DNA from: Polychytrium aggregatum
Taxonomy: Eukaryota; Chytridiomycota; Chytridiomycetes; Polychytriales
DNA: 64,000 nucleotides
Assembly (NCBI RefSeq): GCF_025602895.1
Contig: NW_026516206.1
Location: 124,001-188,000, forward strand
Reading direction: 5' to 3'
Shown: piece by piece, positions 10,411 to 22,789 of the stretch
How the letters are laid out: each line of letters opens with the position of its first letter
Numbering within the stretch: position 1 is the first letter of the stretch
Program-made: the position numbers and the translations under genes
Notes under the pieces: model-generated
What the model was told of the DNA's origin: nothing
The model's input: only the letters and a program-made list of their open reading frames with translations
The model's database searches: none

Positions 10411-13400
10411 ATGTTTAATCGTGAGCCCCATGCTCTGTATGGCCGTTGCTGTTCAAGCCTGTGCCCGTTGGCAGCGATCACCATATGCGTTTCCTCAGCG
10501 ACCATGTCTCGATCGCTGTCCCGATCATCGTTTTGATTTCTGTGCCGGCCTTTCCTCCTTCGCAGGCGCACCATTCAGCTTCAATTCAACAAACCCATCG
10601 GGTGGATCAGGTAACCGACAAAGCATCCTATAGCTCGGGCCATCCTTGGTCTCTTCCGTATCTCTGACTTTGCCCTGGTCCTGGCTGGCCAGCCGGTCCG
10701 GATCCACACTACGGCATTCCTCGCCATGGGCAACCCTGATCTTTTTTTGCTCAAACTGCGTTTTGTCCTCACGCTCCCAATGGAACGGTGCATTCCTGAC
10801 CCCCCCCGATTCTGGTCGGCTTTAGGTGCTCCCTCGGGCTTCGGATCGGGCGCCGGCACTGGATCTGCCTCCACTTTCAACTTCGGAGGCTCAGGCACTG
10901 GGACTCAGGGCTCTGCGACTGGCGCCTTTGGCTTTGGTGCCGCTTCTGGGACTTCGGGATTCGGAAGCGCCACGCTCCCTGCATTCGGAAGTACAACAGC
11001 TCCTGCGTTCGGAAGTACCACGGCTCCTGCGTTCGGAAGTGGTGCTCCTGCTGCAGCTCCTGCATTTGGGAGCAGTACCGCCACCACAGCTCCTGCGTTC
11101 GGCAGCAGTGCAGCTGCAGCTCCCGCGTTCGGAAGCGGTGCTGCTGCTTCATCCCTTGGTTTCGGTGCTGCACCTTCGACGTCGGCCACGACGGCTCCCG
11201 CGGTTGGTGCTTTTAGTGCACCCGCTGGCGGCTCGATCTTTGGAGCTTCCACAGCACCAGCACCAGCTGCAACCGGATTTGGTGCGGCAGCAGCGCCGAC
11301 CTCGAAAGGTCTGTCCTTTGGAGCGGCGGCACCTGGTACTGGATCTGCCTTTGGTGGATTTGGCCAACCGGCTGCCACAACGACTACAGCGCCAGCGGCC
11401 GGGCCCACAGCCGCTCCGACCGGCTTTGCGCTCGGTGGTGCTGCCGCCGGATCTTCGTCGGGCAGCGCTTTCACAGGCGGCTTTGGTGCCGCACTCGGCG
11501 GCGCCTCGAACACCACTTTTGGATCAACTACCACCACCACGTCAGCCGCTGCCCCGAGTTCGTTGCCATCCTTTAGCGGCATATCCTTTGGGGCTTCGAC
11601 CACGCCTGCCCCTTCGACAACTGCCGCCCCGTTGACCGGCTTATTCGGAGCCGCTGCTTCTTCGACAACTGCCGCCACAACCACTGCCGCAGCTCCCTCC
11701 AGCTTGCCCGCCTTTGGCTCCGCTACAACGGCCGGGGCACTGTTTGGAGGCATTAAGCCCTCGGCCAACCCATCAACCACAAAGCCTGCAGTGCCAGCAG
11801 CAACGTCACCCTTCGCTTTCCCTGCGGCTTCTTCGGCAGCCGCTGTAACTGCCGCTCCAGCTACCACAGCCGCAACTGCCCCAGCGCCAGCGCCGGTCGG
11901 CGGATTTGGCTTCAACTCGCCAGTGACTACAACCAAGCCAACCGCAGCGTGAGTGGTTGTCCCGCAACCAGATCGGGCCAGATTGGACGAGACCTGATTG
12001 GACTTGATTAGACTGGACTAGATTGGACTTTGATTGGGTTGGGCCAGACTTGATCGGATAGGATTGTATTAAACTGGATGCAGACTCTCTTTTGTTCCTG
12101 ACACAAGCTTTGATTGTTTCCGCCACACAGTGCAACACCGGGACCGCTGCAACTTTCGGATCTGACGAGTAAGTCGACCGCCGATCGTCATGCTTGCTGG
12201 AGCAGTGTCCCGAGTTCCCTCAGTGCCCTGCTGACATCGGCTCCTCTATGACTCCGCAGCAACCAAGCCATCGCCTCTCTTTGGTGCTAAAGCAGCAACC
12301 ACGACCGCCCCGTCGGCTATAGCCACAACTACTGCAGCTACTGCAGCTGCGACTGCAGCCACGGCCCTGTCATTCGCCTCTGCTGTGCCGACGACCAGCT
12401 CCGCTGCCGCCAACACCACTGCCCCTACTGTCGCACCGAACGTACCCAACCTCGCCAACCTGAAAAATAAGACCCTCGAGGACATTCTCTCCGACTGGGC
12501 CAGTAAGCTGGACGTCTGCACTCGAGAGTTCCACAAGAAGGCCGTAGAAGTCGCCATCCTGGACAGAAAGCTCATCGAGAACGGCTACCAGGTGCGCTGG
12601 CCGCCGGGCATGTGTTTGCAGATCCTGCCTTGGAGCGTGGTGTGGACCAAGACAGTGTTCGAACATGATCCCCCCCCCTTGAACGGCCACATCAGGCGTC
12701 CCTCAACCAGCAAGCGCTGTTGCGGCTGTCCAACTTATCACTGCGTGTACTGTATCTGTTGACAGATTAATCGCCTGCACGACGAAGTCAAGAACGCCTC
12801 GGATCTGCAGGCCAAGATCAACCAGAGCCTGGATGCTATGGAGAGCCAGCAGACCGACCTCACCAAGATCCTTGAAAAATACGAGAGCGAGCTCGTTGGC
12901 ATACTGGACGGGGATAGCAGTGCTCAGGCCAAGTAAGTTGCTCACTCAGAAAGGACATATGGAGGCGCTGTTAGCTGGATCCAGAGAAATGTGCTCGCAT
13001 GGGTGTGCTGTACCGAATGGATGTTTTGCGAGCGGCTGAGTGCCGATGGATGCAGATATGCACTGCGCTGGCATGTGGCCGAGATCGGCGGGCTGTTGCC
13101 AGGATAGGCAACCATGAGACTGAAGAGCACATGAGTGTGTTGGCGGAAGCTGCTTTGCGCAGCTTGGCCGTGTTCGAATCGCTCCACTTACCCTCTGTCT
13201 CGGCCGGGCGACGCAGAAACACGCCTGCAGATGAGGAGCGAGACAAGGCATACATGCTCGCGGAAAAGCTCAGCAAGGACATGGATGTCCTGGAGCAGCA
13301 ACTGGGCTCCATGATCGACGACCTCAACAAGCGCACCCAAGGCGACGAAAGCGAATCGACGATCCATCAGATCACGCGCGTGCTGAACCACCATCTGTCT

Positions 13401-13592
13401 GCGCTGCAGTGGCTTGAGCAGAGCACCAACGAAGTTGCCCACAAGATGGACCAGCTCTCACTGCGGGCCAGCAGCGCCCGCGAAGGTGCCAACCGGCTTC
13501 ACAGCTTGGGCGGTAACCAGGGCACTGCCGCCTTCTCGCCAGGCAACTCGATCGGCACCAGCCTCGGATTCGGCAGCAGCTGGAGACAGTGA
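10411..13592 (+). CDS. NSP1: FG nucleoporin Nsp1/NUP62
   Basis: Seven exons: 10411-10420, 10566-10610, 10826-11948, 12131-12168, 12260-12591, 12766-12932 and 13217-13592. They join in phase to about 696 residues. This is the central-channel component of the nuclear pore. It starts MFNRAPFSFNSTNPSGG, followed by about 400 residues of FG, FGS and PAFGS repeats in Ala/Thr/Ser-rich spacers. From residue about 470 comes the conserved coiled coil: NKTLEDILSDWASKLD, then ERDKAYMLAEKLSKDMD, then QITRVLNHHLSALQWLEQST, matching NUP62. Exon 1 contributes only ten coding bases if Met 10411 is used; Met 10384 in the same frame would add nine residues. C8-C9 runs lie in introns 2 and 5. AATAAA follows the stop by 47 bases. 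The gene converges on RAD7. Confidence 0.93.
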
Positions 13593-13974
13593 GCGACAGG
13601 GCCGAGATATCCCAGCCAGGAATGTGGCCGTCCCGCGAAATAAAAGCATATGTAGCTTGACTATTGGCCAGCTGCCCGAGTATCGTTGGTAGTGCGAAAC
13701 CGCAGACATGGCCTCAGGCGAGCGAGCCTGGCGACCAACAACAGCTTCCTCAAGACACCCCCCCTCTGGGAATGCTGGACTTGAATCTGGAGCTGCGAGT
13801 GCTGGACGCACCCAGTGCCCAGCCGGCGCATTGATATTCGAACGATGGCAACAACCCAGACGACGGACAGACACCCGCAACGCCTGCCGAACCCCTCTGA
13901 CACGGACAAGAACAAGAACAAGAGCAAGAACAAGAACAAGAGCAGCAGCGACAATAAGACCAGTTCCGCCCCAC
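13593..13974. other. Convergent gap NSP1 / RAD7
   Basis: 382 bases holding the NSP1 poly(A) signal and, at about 13908-13946, an A-rich simple repeat built from acaagaacaagagc units. No gene seen. Confidence 0.6.
13639..13644 (+). terminator. Poly(A) signal AATAAA of NSP1
   Basis: A perfect AATAAA 47 bases after the NSP1 stop codon, in the convergent gap before RAD7. Confidence 0.6.
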
Positions 13975-16442
13975 TCAGTCAAACTCGTTGCCCAGAAGCT
14001 CGATAGGCTCGCCCTTGGCATTTGTCCACCGCCTTCGGAATGTAAACTCCGTCAGCTTGTTACAGCCATAGAGCTTGGCGAGCTTGAGTCGCGGGCAGTT
14101 GCGGAAAAACTCCTCCAAGAGCTCGTCCTCCAGATTGCGCACCCAGGATAGATCCAGCACCTCCAGCATCGGCAGCTTTGTGGCAAGCGCCTTGAGCGAA
14201 CGCTCGGTCAGGTCCTCGAGGCCATTCAGCAGCAGCGTCTGCAGCATGTCGCAATGGAGATTCGAGAGCACAATCAGCGACGAGTCCCCGAGCTGGGTCA
14301 CCCGCGACAGATCGAGTCTGCTCAGCCGTGTAGAGCCCTTCCTCTTGAAGACGTTGAGGAACTGCTCAAAGCCCTCGTCCGTGATCGACTCGCAGTTCGC
14401 GATCGAGAAGAACTGCAGCTGGTTGCAGATCGGGGCGATGACGTCAAGCAACAGCGCGTCCTTCATTTGGCCGTATCTGCCCAAAGCGCAGGAGGTATCA
14501 GTAATGCATCCGCATCCACATCCACATCCACACCGATAAAGTACCATTAGCATAGCTCACCCGCTCAGCGAAAGCACGCTCAGCTGCTGGCCGATGGTCT
14601 GGATGATTCCGCCGAGCGCCTCGTCGGATATGGCGCTGCCGAGGTAGTTGAGCTGCAGTTCCTCGACACTAGTGAGGCCGCCAAGCGCCTTGATCTCTGC
14701 ATCGCCGACCGAGGTGCACTGGTCCAGATGGAGAGATTTAAGCCTTGGGCAGTTCTTGACAAGAGCCGAGAGGCCTCCAAACCCGAGTTGGGCTGCGCTC
14801 TCAAGCCGGAGCTTCATGAGCTTGTCTCCGAGGCTCTCGAACAGCGCGGCAAAGGCCTTGTCGGTGACCAGGTAGGGGCCCCGGAGTGTCAGTGACGTCA
14901 GACGAGGGAAGCTGCGTGCGTAGACTTGGATAACATGATCTGGGCGGCGACAGGATCGACGGAGCATATGCACCAAGCCGTTTGAGGATTAGACACACGT
15001 TCACAAGTGCAAGCGGTCCCGGGGATGGGTGGGCGGCTTACCATTCATGCGGCCGCACAGCGTCAGATTCAAATGGGTCAAATTTGGGCAGAAGCTCGAT
15101 ATTTGTGTGTATCCGTTCTCGTCGAGGACTATGGTGGATCCATGCATAAAAGCGAATATGTGAGTAGCTGTACTCAACAATCACAGGGGGGGGGAGGGCT
15201 CGTGGAGCATGCCAAGCAACGACCAGCAGCGATACATACGAGTGCAATCATAAAGATCAAGGCTGGACTCGTCTGGGCCGATGAACAGACCGAGCGTTTG
15301 ATTGTTGAGCACACGAGAGCGCGAGATGATGCGGGAGATGGTTTGCTTGGACTCATACGATATATCGCCGAGCTGTTCGATATCTTCGATGTAGTCGACC
15401 AGGATCTGCAGCGGTTCGATGCGCATACGCACACAAGCAATCAACACATTGCGCCAAGGTGAGTGGGTGGAAGAGTGCTTGCGTCGATTCCTATGTCCAA
15501 CCGAATCATCATGAAGAACCACTGGCTCCGTGAAACTGGCACGCCGCGGGACTCACCTTGATGCACATAGACTTGAGCGACAAGACCGAGCCCTCCCTCT
15601 TGAGAAGCGGATCCATGACGGTCTTAGCCTTGCGCTTGATTTTGTTGGCTCGCTTCTCGCCATGGAGTGTAAAGCACGCCTGGCAGATCTGATCACCTAG
15701 GTTTTCCAGGACAAACTTGCGCTGGCAGCGATCGCAAAACCGGATGGCTCCGATGCGATCCTCCCTCATCTCGTCCATCTGCTCTTCCAGCCGCCGGTTC
15801 CGCAGCTTGGAGTGCTGCGATCTCGGGGCAAGCTTTTTGTCCACCTCAAAGAAACGGCTGTTGATATCATCATTGTAGTCGCCGTCGTTGTCGTCATCGT
15901 CGTCGCCGTCGCCCTTGCGCTTCTGCTTCTTGGAGGCCTCCTTTTTCGAGGTCTGTCGGGTGGTCTTGCGTTTGAGGGATGGGCTTTGCTGGGCGGACGA
16001 CGATGATGAACCGGGTTGGGCTGCACTTCGACTGGGTGGCTCAACGTCGATGTCGATAACAATCACTTGATCTGCGAGATCCGGGCGCACAACTCGGCGC
16101 ATCTCCTGATTGCCACTGTCCTCGGGGTCGGCATCGTCGGTGCGCTCTGGCTCTTGAGCAGGAGCTGCAGGGGTCGCAGTTGCCGAGGCTGGTTCTTCGG
16201 GTTGATCTGGGCCCCCTTCCTCATCCTGTGTGGCTCGTCTCCGGCCATAGTGCAGGCGGGGAGCGACGATGCCCTTCTCTCGGAGAAAGCTGAGCGATTG
16301 GATAGGCGACAAAGCGTGAGGCCAAGACGGATGCCCGGATGATGGCCCAGTCGACGGGGCAGCCCGATGGGTGAGTACGATGCGGCGGGCCGACGTACCT
16401 GGAGAGGGCCGACGTTGGCCCTTTGACAGAGTTGCCCGACAT
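13975..16442 (-). CDS. RAD7: DNA repair protein Rad7 (global-genome NER)
   Basis: Six exons: 16399-16442, 15557-16289, 15240-15405, 15042-15128, 14561-14939 and 13975-14476. They join in phase to 636 residues. Rad7 works with Rad16 in nucleotide excision repair of non-transcribed DNA and with a cullin ubiquitin ligase. The N terminus KGPTSALSRFLREKGI spans the first splice and matches the yeast Rad7 start (KGPNSALTQFLREEGI, recalled). An acidic/Lys-rich linker follows. A two-CxxC zinc element (CDRCQRKF … CQACFTLHG) sits near residue 200. The conserved CIKILVDYIEDIEQLGDI crosses the next splice. The C-terminal two thirds are leucine-rich repeats, ending at about residue 630 with ELLGNEFD. Intron 3 carries C9 on the coding strand. 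Confidence 0.93.
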
Positions 16443-16875
16443 GCTGGCTGGAGGGTGCGATCGGTGCGTGGTTGGCTGCTGCCTGGTCCGTTTGCTGCCT
16501 CGATGGACGCCGGGCTGTCTTGGAGACGTTTTGGGCGGAGGAGCGGAAGAGGCAGAGCGGCTCGCACCGCCGTTTTTCCGACCCAACTTCGCAGCTGTCG
16601 CGCGTGGGCAGCCGCCGCCACACCCCCGTCTGGGGCGTGCTGCGATGTTGTGTTGTGAGCATCGGGTTCAACACCGCTGGTGGGCTCTAATGGGTTGCAG
16701 GAGCCGTATGAGTTGCAGGGGCCGCATGGGTTGCAAGGGCCGCAGTGCCCGAGCCAGCGCAACTGAGAGCGACACGGGGACAGACAAGCGACGACGCATG
16801 TCCAGCGCACCAGTTCAACGAGGCACAGCAAATGAACGAGGATCTACTCGCATGTCGCTGCCAGGAACTGCATAT
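16443..16875. other. RAD7 promoter / USP 3' gap
   Basis: 433 bases between two minus-strand genes. Contains three 18-base repeats at 16692-16745. Frames covering it are shadows or low-complexity sequence. Confidence 0.5.
16692..16745. repeat. 18-base minisatellite (3 copies)
   Basis: Units start at 16692, 16710 and 16728, with consensus gggttgcaggggccgcat and a few substitutions. Confidence 0.85.
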
Positions 16876-19800
16876 TTACATCTTCTCGTAGAACAGCATG
16901 TACACGAAAGCCGCACCGTGGCCAAAGACCTCGTCCTCAATGTCCCGCACGAGCTCGACCTTGTCGTCAGAGATGCGGAACCACCGATCCGACAGCGAGC
17001 CGTGGTGATGACCGCCGACCAAAGTTCGTGTGCGGGGCGCCGGAGGCTTTTTGGGGGCAGCCGGAGACTGCTGTTTCGCCCCGGCTTTACGATTGCGGAG
17101 CTGCTTTCCGCGCAGTCCACGGATCTCGACAGCTTCTTCTTCTTCTTCGACGCTGCTTGTGGATGTGTGTCCCGCTTCGTCACTGCTCTCGGTGAACTGG
17201 TTGGGTGATGGGGCGCTGACGCGGCGGTAGGTAACGAAATGACCCGAGTCGTGGCTTCCATAATGCAGCACAACGGCCCGCAGCTGAAACAGATTGGCGT
17301 TGCGAGCGACAGCAGGCGTCCGGGCAGGCAGCTTCTCGTGCTCCGATGCGTCCGTCTCTTCCGGTGGTGGGCCATCTGAGCTGGGCCCGTCTTCGGCTCC
17401 TGAAGCGTTTACACTTTCCAGCAGAGGTCCGTCTTCAGCGCTGTCGTGCGCATCGACTCCTTGTTCTTTGCCGTTGGGCTTGCCTATAGCGAGTCCGCCA
17501 CGGCTGGTTGTTGGCGACGATGCATCCTGTGCCCCACCCTTCAGTCCAGGGGTACCTGTCCGCATTCCCGCCGCTGCAGGATCGGCCTCGGAGCCACAGA
17601 TATCCATCGTTTCGCTTTCGGTCATGTTCTCGGCAGCGGTGGTGTCGTCATCAAGGTCTGGCTCCGTAGTCAGTTCGCGACTGGTCAAGCGGCGACGATC
17701 ACTGGGCTCGCTGTCAGCGTGGCCGTTGAAAACCTCGCTCCTCATGTCTGTGTCCGTATCGCTGCTGTGGGTGCTTCCGTTTGGTATCGTGTTGGGTTTC
17801 AATAGATTCATCGACGCCGTGCCGTTAACTGGATGGGCCGACGGTACACCGTTCGCTGGCGATAGCTTTGGTTCAGCCGGCGACCATGGTTGCTGTTGAG
17901 AGGTGCTATATACAGAGGCGCTCTTGAGCTTGGATGAAAAGCCGCCAAATCCGGCCTGGACAATGCGGGCGTCTTGAAGCGCACTGGAAAAGTACATCCC
18001 TGACCCGCTGGTGCCGGTGCTGAAGGGCGTCAGGTCCAGAAAGTTGGAAAACAGCACCCGGCAGTTGTTCTTGACAACAGCTCCAGTCGGCAAGAACACG
18101 GACCGCTGCATATGCAAACAAAGACTCTGTGGCGAGTTGGCGATAAGGATTTGCTTCTGGGACAACGGAGAGGCGGCCTTGACCCGCTTGATGTGGTCGG
18201 GCTGGAGTCGGAATGAGGGCGAGAACGAGGGTACGATGAGAGTTTGGAATCGGCAGTGAGAGCCGCTCCGACTCCCAGTCGAGCCACTTGCCGCAAGCTC
18301 ATGGAGGCTGATCCCTTTATCCAGCAAGATCGTTCTGTATATCAGCCTTTGGGCATCCGCCTTTGGGCACCAACTTACCAGCTTGCCCTCGACGTCGCTC
18401 TTGATCAGCTTTTCGACCAGAGCAAGGTCGCTTTGGAGCTGATGCATGTGATCGAGCTCACTTTGGAGCGTGTCCTCGAGCTCCTGTCGGTGAGCTTTGG
18501 AGGCAGACTTTTTCTGCCCGTCCTTCTTGTTTGATTTTGCGCGAATGGCTTTGAGGTTGCTTTCGGCAGAGCCAACAATCTGCTTTTGCCGTTCGAGCTC
18601 ACGCCCGATCCTTGTGTAGGTGGCGATTAACGAGCACTTGTCGCAGATCCAGTCGTGCAAGGATTCGGGAGATACGTAGGCCGTGAGAAGGCTCTCGATT
18701 GAGCACTGGGGCTGGAGGAGAGTGACGTGGTTCAGCACGATAGACGGTCGATCCGATGGATGCGAATGAGCCTGTGTTTCCCTTGCCCAAGTTTGCAAAG
18801 GACATCAACACCGCCCCGCTTCAAGCTGAGAAAAGCCGTACCTTTGCTGGTACCGCGAGTGAAATGTTATCGAAGGTTGCATGGCGGATCGTTGACTGGT
18901 CACATATTCGGTCAGTAAAGGAGCAAGGCGATTGGAGAATGAACACATCCGCAGAATGGATTCGATGCGGGCGATACACCATAAACCAAGTCGGTGGTAT
19001 CGCGCCGATGGCCGGGAGGGAATCGGCCATTCGTAGCGGAAAGGTTGTTGGAGAGACCGGATAAAGCCGTCAATATGGCTCGGCAGTCGTCGACGGCGTC
19101 GTCGTCGAAGAGCGACTCTTGGCGGGTGATCGAGCTCATTAGAGTCACGATGCTCACAGAGGTCCAAGTTAAGGAAATGCAAGGAAGGACCGATGTACAT
19201 ACCGCATATCCGCACTGCATGCACGCAATGCGATGGGCTGTCAGCCCAGTAAGCGGATTCCGGATCTGACGCTGCTGGAGGTACTCGATGGAATGGCCGA
19301 GATAGACAAGATTCACCGTCGACTGGCCAGGGATCCCACGCGGAGCCACGTTCGTGGCTTGCTCGGCGTCAAAGAGCGAGACTACTGAAGGAAGTCCCGG
19401 TACTTCTTCGCTCGTCAAGCTGCTGGAGAGCACTTGCAAAAACTCATGTGCATCCTGTGTCGCAAATGAAGTGCATCAGATATCCAAGCTCAAGCAGGCG
19501 CTCGCTTCGGTTTCTGGGATCCAGATGCAACAGCTGTGTGGCGTGGGAGACGCAGCGACAGCACGACGGGTGAACCAGGAAGGAGTCGCACGGCTGCTCA
19601 TACTTGCTGATCGTAACACATGAGTCGCCTATTCCCGCTCTTGGTCGTGAGGGCATTCATGATGTTGCTTGGACGGAGGACTCGCTTATTCGGCAGCATC
19701 TCATTGAGGGCTAATGTGAAAATGCCGCTCGTCAAGGCTCTGCTTGTATCCCAGACAGAGAGCATGGATGTCGCTCCATGTTGGAGCAGATGCACAGGAG

Positions 19801-20766
19801 CAGATGCACTGGAGCAGATGACTCGTCGTCTGCGTGAAAATCCAGCATTGCGCATGCGGAATGCTCTGCCGCACACACGCACCTCTGCAAAGTTCCAGTA
19901 GCGCTTCGGTGACGATGAGGGGCGGTTTGTCGCCGGAATCGAGAGGAGGGACCAGATCCGAGTGATAGACGTCTGTCCGCAGTTTGATATAGATCATGAT
20001 GCTTGGTAGCGATGAGAGAGCCTGTGGCGTTTTCCCGAGCGCCGAGTTAATTCGGAGCGACTCGGCATTGAGCACGCCGGAGAGGGGATACCAAAGTGGA
20101 TGTGCCAGCAGCGGAGGCCAGCGAATATAGGGGCCTGTTGGATGTCATCGGCCCTGCAAGCGAGGCACAGCCGACGACAGCGATGGGGACACCAGAAGCC
20201 GCACCGCGATCGAGCAACAGACGAGAGAAAGCGCCTGCCCTGCCCAGCGTACCGAATCGCCCATACCTGGAGCACCGAGTTCATGAAGCAGGTATTGCCC
20301 AAGTTGTAGAGCCCAGCGGGGAAGGCCGCCTCTGCGCAATCACGGTTATGCGAAAATGGCGTCAGCCGGGTCATGTCGAGTCGCAGGAGATGATGCCGGA
20401 CCGCTGACTTCTGCACAAAGGGTGTGGTTTTCGAGCCACGGCGAAAGGTATGCCTTGCCGAGGACGGCCTTCGACGTGGAAGGGCCAGGCTGGCTGCCGA
20501 TGATACTGGGAGCAGACATCCAGATCCCACCGATACCCATCCATGAGCTTGAGGACCGACCCACCTTTTAGAGCGCCTTTGCTCCTCTTGCCCCGCTTGC
20601 CGACACGAGAGCCGGACCGCTTATATGTCGATGGTAAGGTGATGTACCAGAGCGAGACACCGGCGAGGACGATAGCCAGGCCGGCCCCGAGCTGGAACGG
20701 AAGCAGGTTTTGGGTCGCGACCACCGAATTGGATGTGGGCCCGGTATCCCACAGGGCGTTCATCAT
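16876..20766 (-). CDS. USP30/Ubp16-like membrane-anchored deubiquitinase
   Basis: Eight exons: 20565-20766, 20267-20331, 19883-20021, 19604-19710, 19203-19454, 18842-18895, 18379-18705 and 16876-18201. They join in phase to 823 residues. It is a cysteine protease that removes ubiquitin. A single hydrophobic helix (LGAGLAIVLAGVSLWYITLP, residues about 28-47) precedes a basic stretch, as in outer-mitochondrial USP30 and yeast Ubp16. The Cys box is GLYNLGNTCFMNSVLQALSS (Cys about 82); QQDAHEFLQVLSS and RHATFDNISLAVP follow. The His box is HYGSHDSGHFVTYRRV and the end is WFRISDDKV … FVYMLFYEKM. Two insertions interrupt the core: a Lys/Glu-rich coiled coil (exon 7) and a long acidic, Ser-rich segment (about residues 480-680). 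The mitochondrial location is inferred from topology. Confidence 0.88.
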
Positions 20767-21318
20767 GGCGATGGGGGCGGAGGCAAGCGTGCCGCGGAAA
20801 GTCGAGCGAGGAGCCAGGATGAAGATCGATGCCTAGGAGCGAATCGGCCGGAGAAGAGCCGACGCCGACAACAAATCAAAGGACTGGATGCCGCCGAGGT
20901 GACGGAATCGAGACGACGGACGGCTTGGTCGAGAGGAGACAAGCGGGAGAAGCAGAGTGGGCCGCTGGGAGATGGGCGCCGGCAGCAGTCGTTGGACAGG
21001 ACAGGATGGCTGCACCCTGAGGACGCTGGGATGGACAGGAGCCAAGGGAGGAAGACGTGGGGCGACGGGACAGGGCACCACGGGGCTGGAGAAAAAAAGC
21101 CTGGTGCAACCCGCCATCACATGTGGACAGGAGGACGGACTCGTTGGTGGGCCAGATATACACAGATATACACAGATATGCACCAGATATGCACCGGTAT
21201 GCGATCCGGTCGAGTACTATGCTGCTATTCAGTCGTCGGCGTGATTTATATTGGGTGCAGTAACCCCCCCCGGCGACTCGAGCGACAGCACCAGCAACAG
21301 ATCAAAGCCATGGCTAAT
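20767..21318. other. Gap between USP start and SFM1 end
   Basis: 552 bases. A short array of cacagatata/cagatatgcac units lies at about 21152-21195, and C8 at 21264-21271. No gene seen. Confidence 0.5.
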
Positions 21319-22582
21319 CTACAGCATCGTGGTGATGTCGATATCGTTGCCCTTTCGCAGGAGCTTCTTGAACCCGGGCGGCATGATCATCTTGCCCTCG
21401 CTATTGAGCAGATACCGGAACGGCATCTGGACAGTTTCGCGCTTCGAGAGCACAATCTCGGGATGGTCGATGAACTTGAGCTCGTCCAGCGGGATGCCCT
21501 TCTCGAGAACATGCTGGGAGGTCATCACGGCCGTATCGGTGGTCATCTGGACCGGGCCCAAATGGCGTCCCTTGAAGCCCATGACTCGCAGCTCCTGCAG
21601 CGACACGGGAGGAGCAAGCTGTTAGAAGCCCAGAGGCCGAAACGCCATCGGTTGATTGCCCGCCCCCCTCCTCAGCTCCGAAGCTGGAGCCATCAGCATT
21701 ACAGAGTACTTGCCTTGGTACGATCGCGCGGGGGATCGTCGCCCTGTGGTAAAATACACGATGATAAGTTCAGAAAATCGGCGACATCATGCCGACGCAA
21801 GGAAACCTCGCCACAACGACGGCATCCACAGCATTGTCATTTGTTTCCCGAATGGCGGCACTGACAAGAAATGGGACCGGAAAAGCCAACAACGACAACA
21901 ACGACAACAACGACGACAACAACAACGACAACGACGACCACGACAACAACAACGAATACGGACCAAAATACCGCCAAAGAGCAAGAACTTGCAGTTTTCG
22001 GCGTCCGACGGGCTCAGAGGCTCCTTCGCAGCCGGATCAAGCAGGATGCAGTTGTCGATGGTGACACCCTCGATTTCCAGAACAGATTTGCCGGTCACAA
22101 CGACGCCCTCGAGCTTGGTCGGCAGATTATCGAGCACACTCTGGTGCATGTTCGACAAGATCAGGTTGCCTGGCGAGATGCACGGATGTCGACAGGAGGA
22201 GGTCAGCGAGGTCGGATCCTGGTGAGCTGTTGGGTAGATATCCCCCCCCGGCTACACGGCAAATCGATATATATACCTTCGCCGACATAGCTGAGCATAT
22301 GGCTGTATTCGAGCTGTGCAGGGAGTCGCCCCAGCATTAGATCCGTTCCAAGGTGATACCCAGTCAGCGTCGCGGATGTCCATGCAGTGTAGCTTGCGGC
22401 CAAAGGCGATGCAAAAAGAGCAGATGCGATGTGGCAGCGAGGCGAGCAGACAATCGAGGCTGGCTCAGAGGCAGACCAGGCATCGACGAAAGCCGTCTGA
22501 TCCGGCGGACGGGTTGTCGAAAGAGCCTTACCTCGCACCACTCCTCGAGACCCTCCTCGAAATGCTCGATGATGTACTTCAT
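21319..22582 (-). CDS. SFM1: SPOUT protein-arginine methyltransferase Sfm1
   Basis: Five exons: 22532-22582, 22277-22313, 21964-22169, 21714-21743 and 21319-21594. They join in phase to 199 residues. Yeast Sfm1 methylates an arginine of ribosomal protein uS3 (Rps3). Family landmarks are in order: MKYIIEHFEEGLEEWCELEY, LILSNMHQSVL, FGGILGDDPPRDRTKELR, GFKGRHLGPVQMTTDTAV, then DHPEIVLSKRETVQMPFRYL. The FGGILGD…RDRT and GPVQMTTDTA motifs form the SPOUT-knot SAM site. Exon 4 is 30 bases and ends in a GC donor (AAG|GCAAGT); the junction KELR matches the family only if that donor is used. Intron 2 has G8 on the coding strand. Yeast Sfm1 is about 213 residues. Confidence 0.93.
21704..21713 (-). other. 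GC splice donor of SFM1 intron 4
   Basis: The coding strand reads AAG|GCAAGTACTC at the end of the 30-base exon. Splicing here restores RDRT-K-ELR, the conserved SPOUT motif. The nearby GT (A|GTACTC) breaks it. Confidence 0.75.
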
Positions 22583-22789
22583 GCTGAGGACTCCAGATGC
22601 AGGATCAGGGTCAGGCGCATCGAGCGGAGACAGAAAACAACAGGAAAAAAAAGCGCACACGTGTTTTGAGCTCACCACACAACAAAGCCAGGGTTGGAAT
22701 CCCGTATGGGAATGGACGACGTATGGGAATGAATGCTGTATGAGAGTGCTCATGGAGTGACGTATGGGTTGGAGTGCAATACAGGGATC

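Noticed and set aside
10905-11936. 343-residue minus-strand frame antisense to the nucleoporin
   Set aside because: It is a shadow of the repetitive FG/Ala/Thr codons of NSP1, whose exons and coiled coil are unambiguous.
18912-19439. Intron 5 of the USP gene read as coding
   Set aside because: Reading through from GYA adds sequence unlike the family; splicing to STIRHATFDNISLAVP restores the conserved USP motif in phase.
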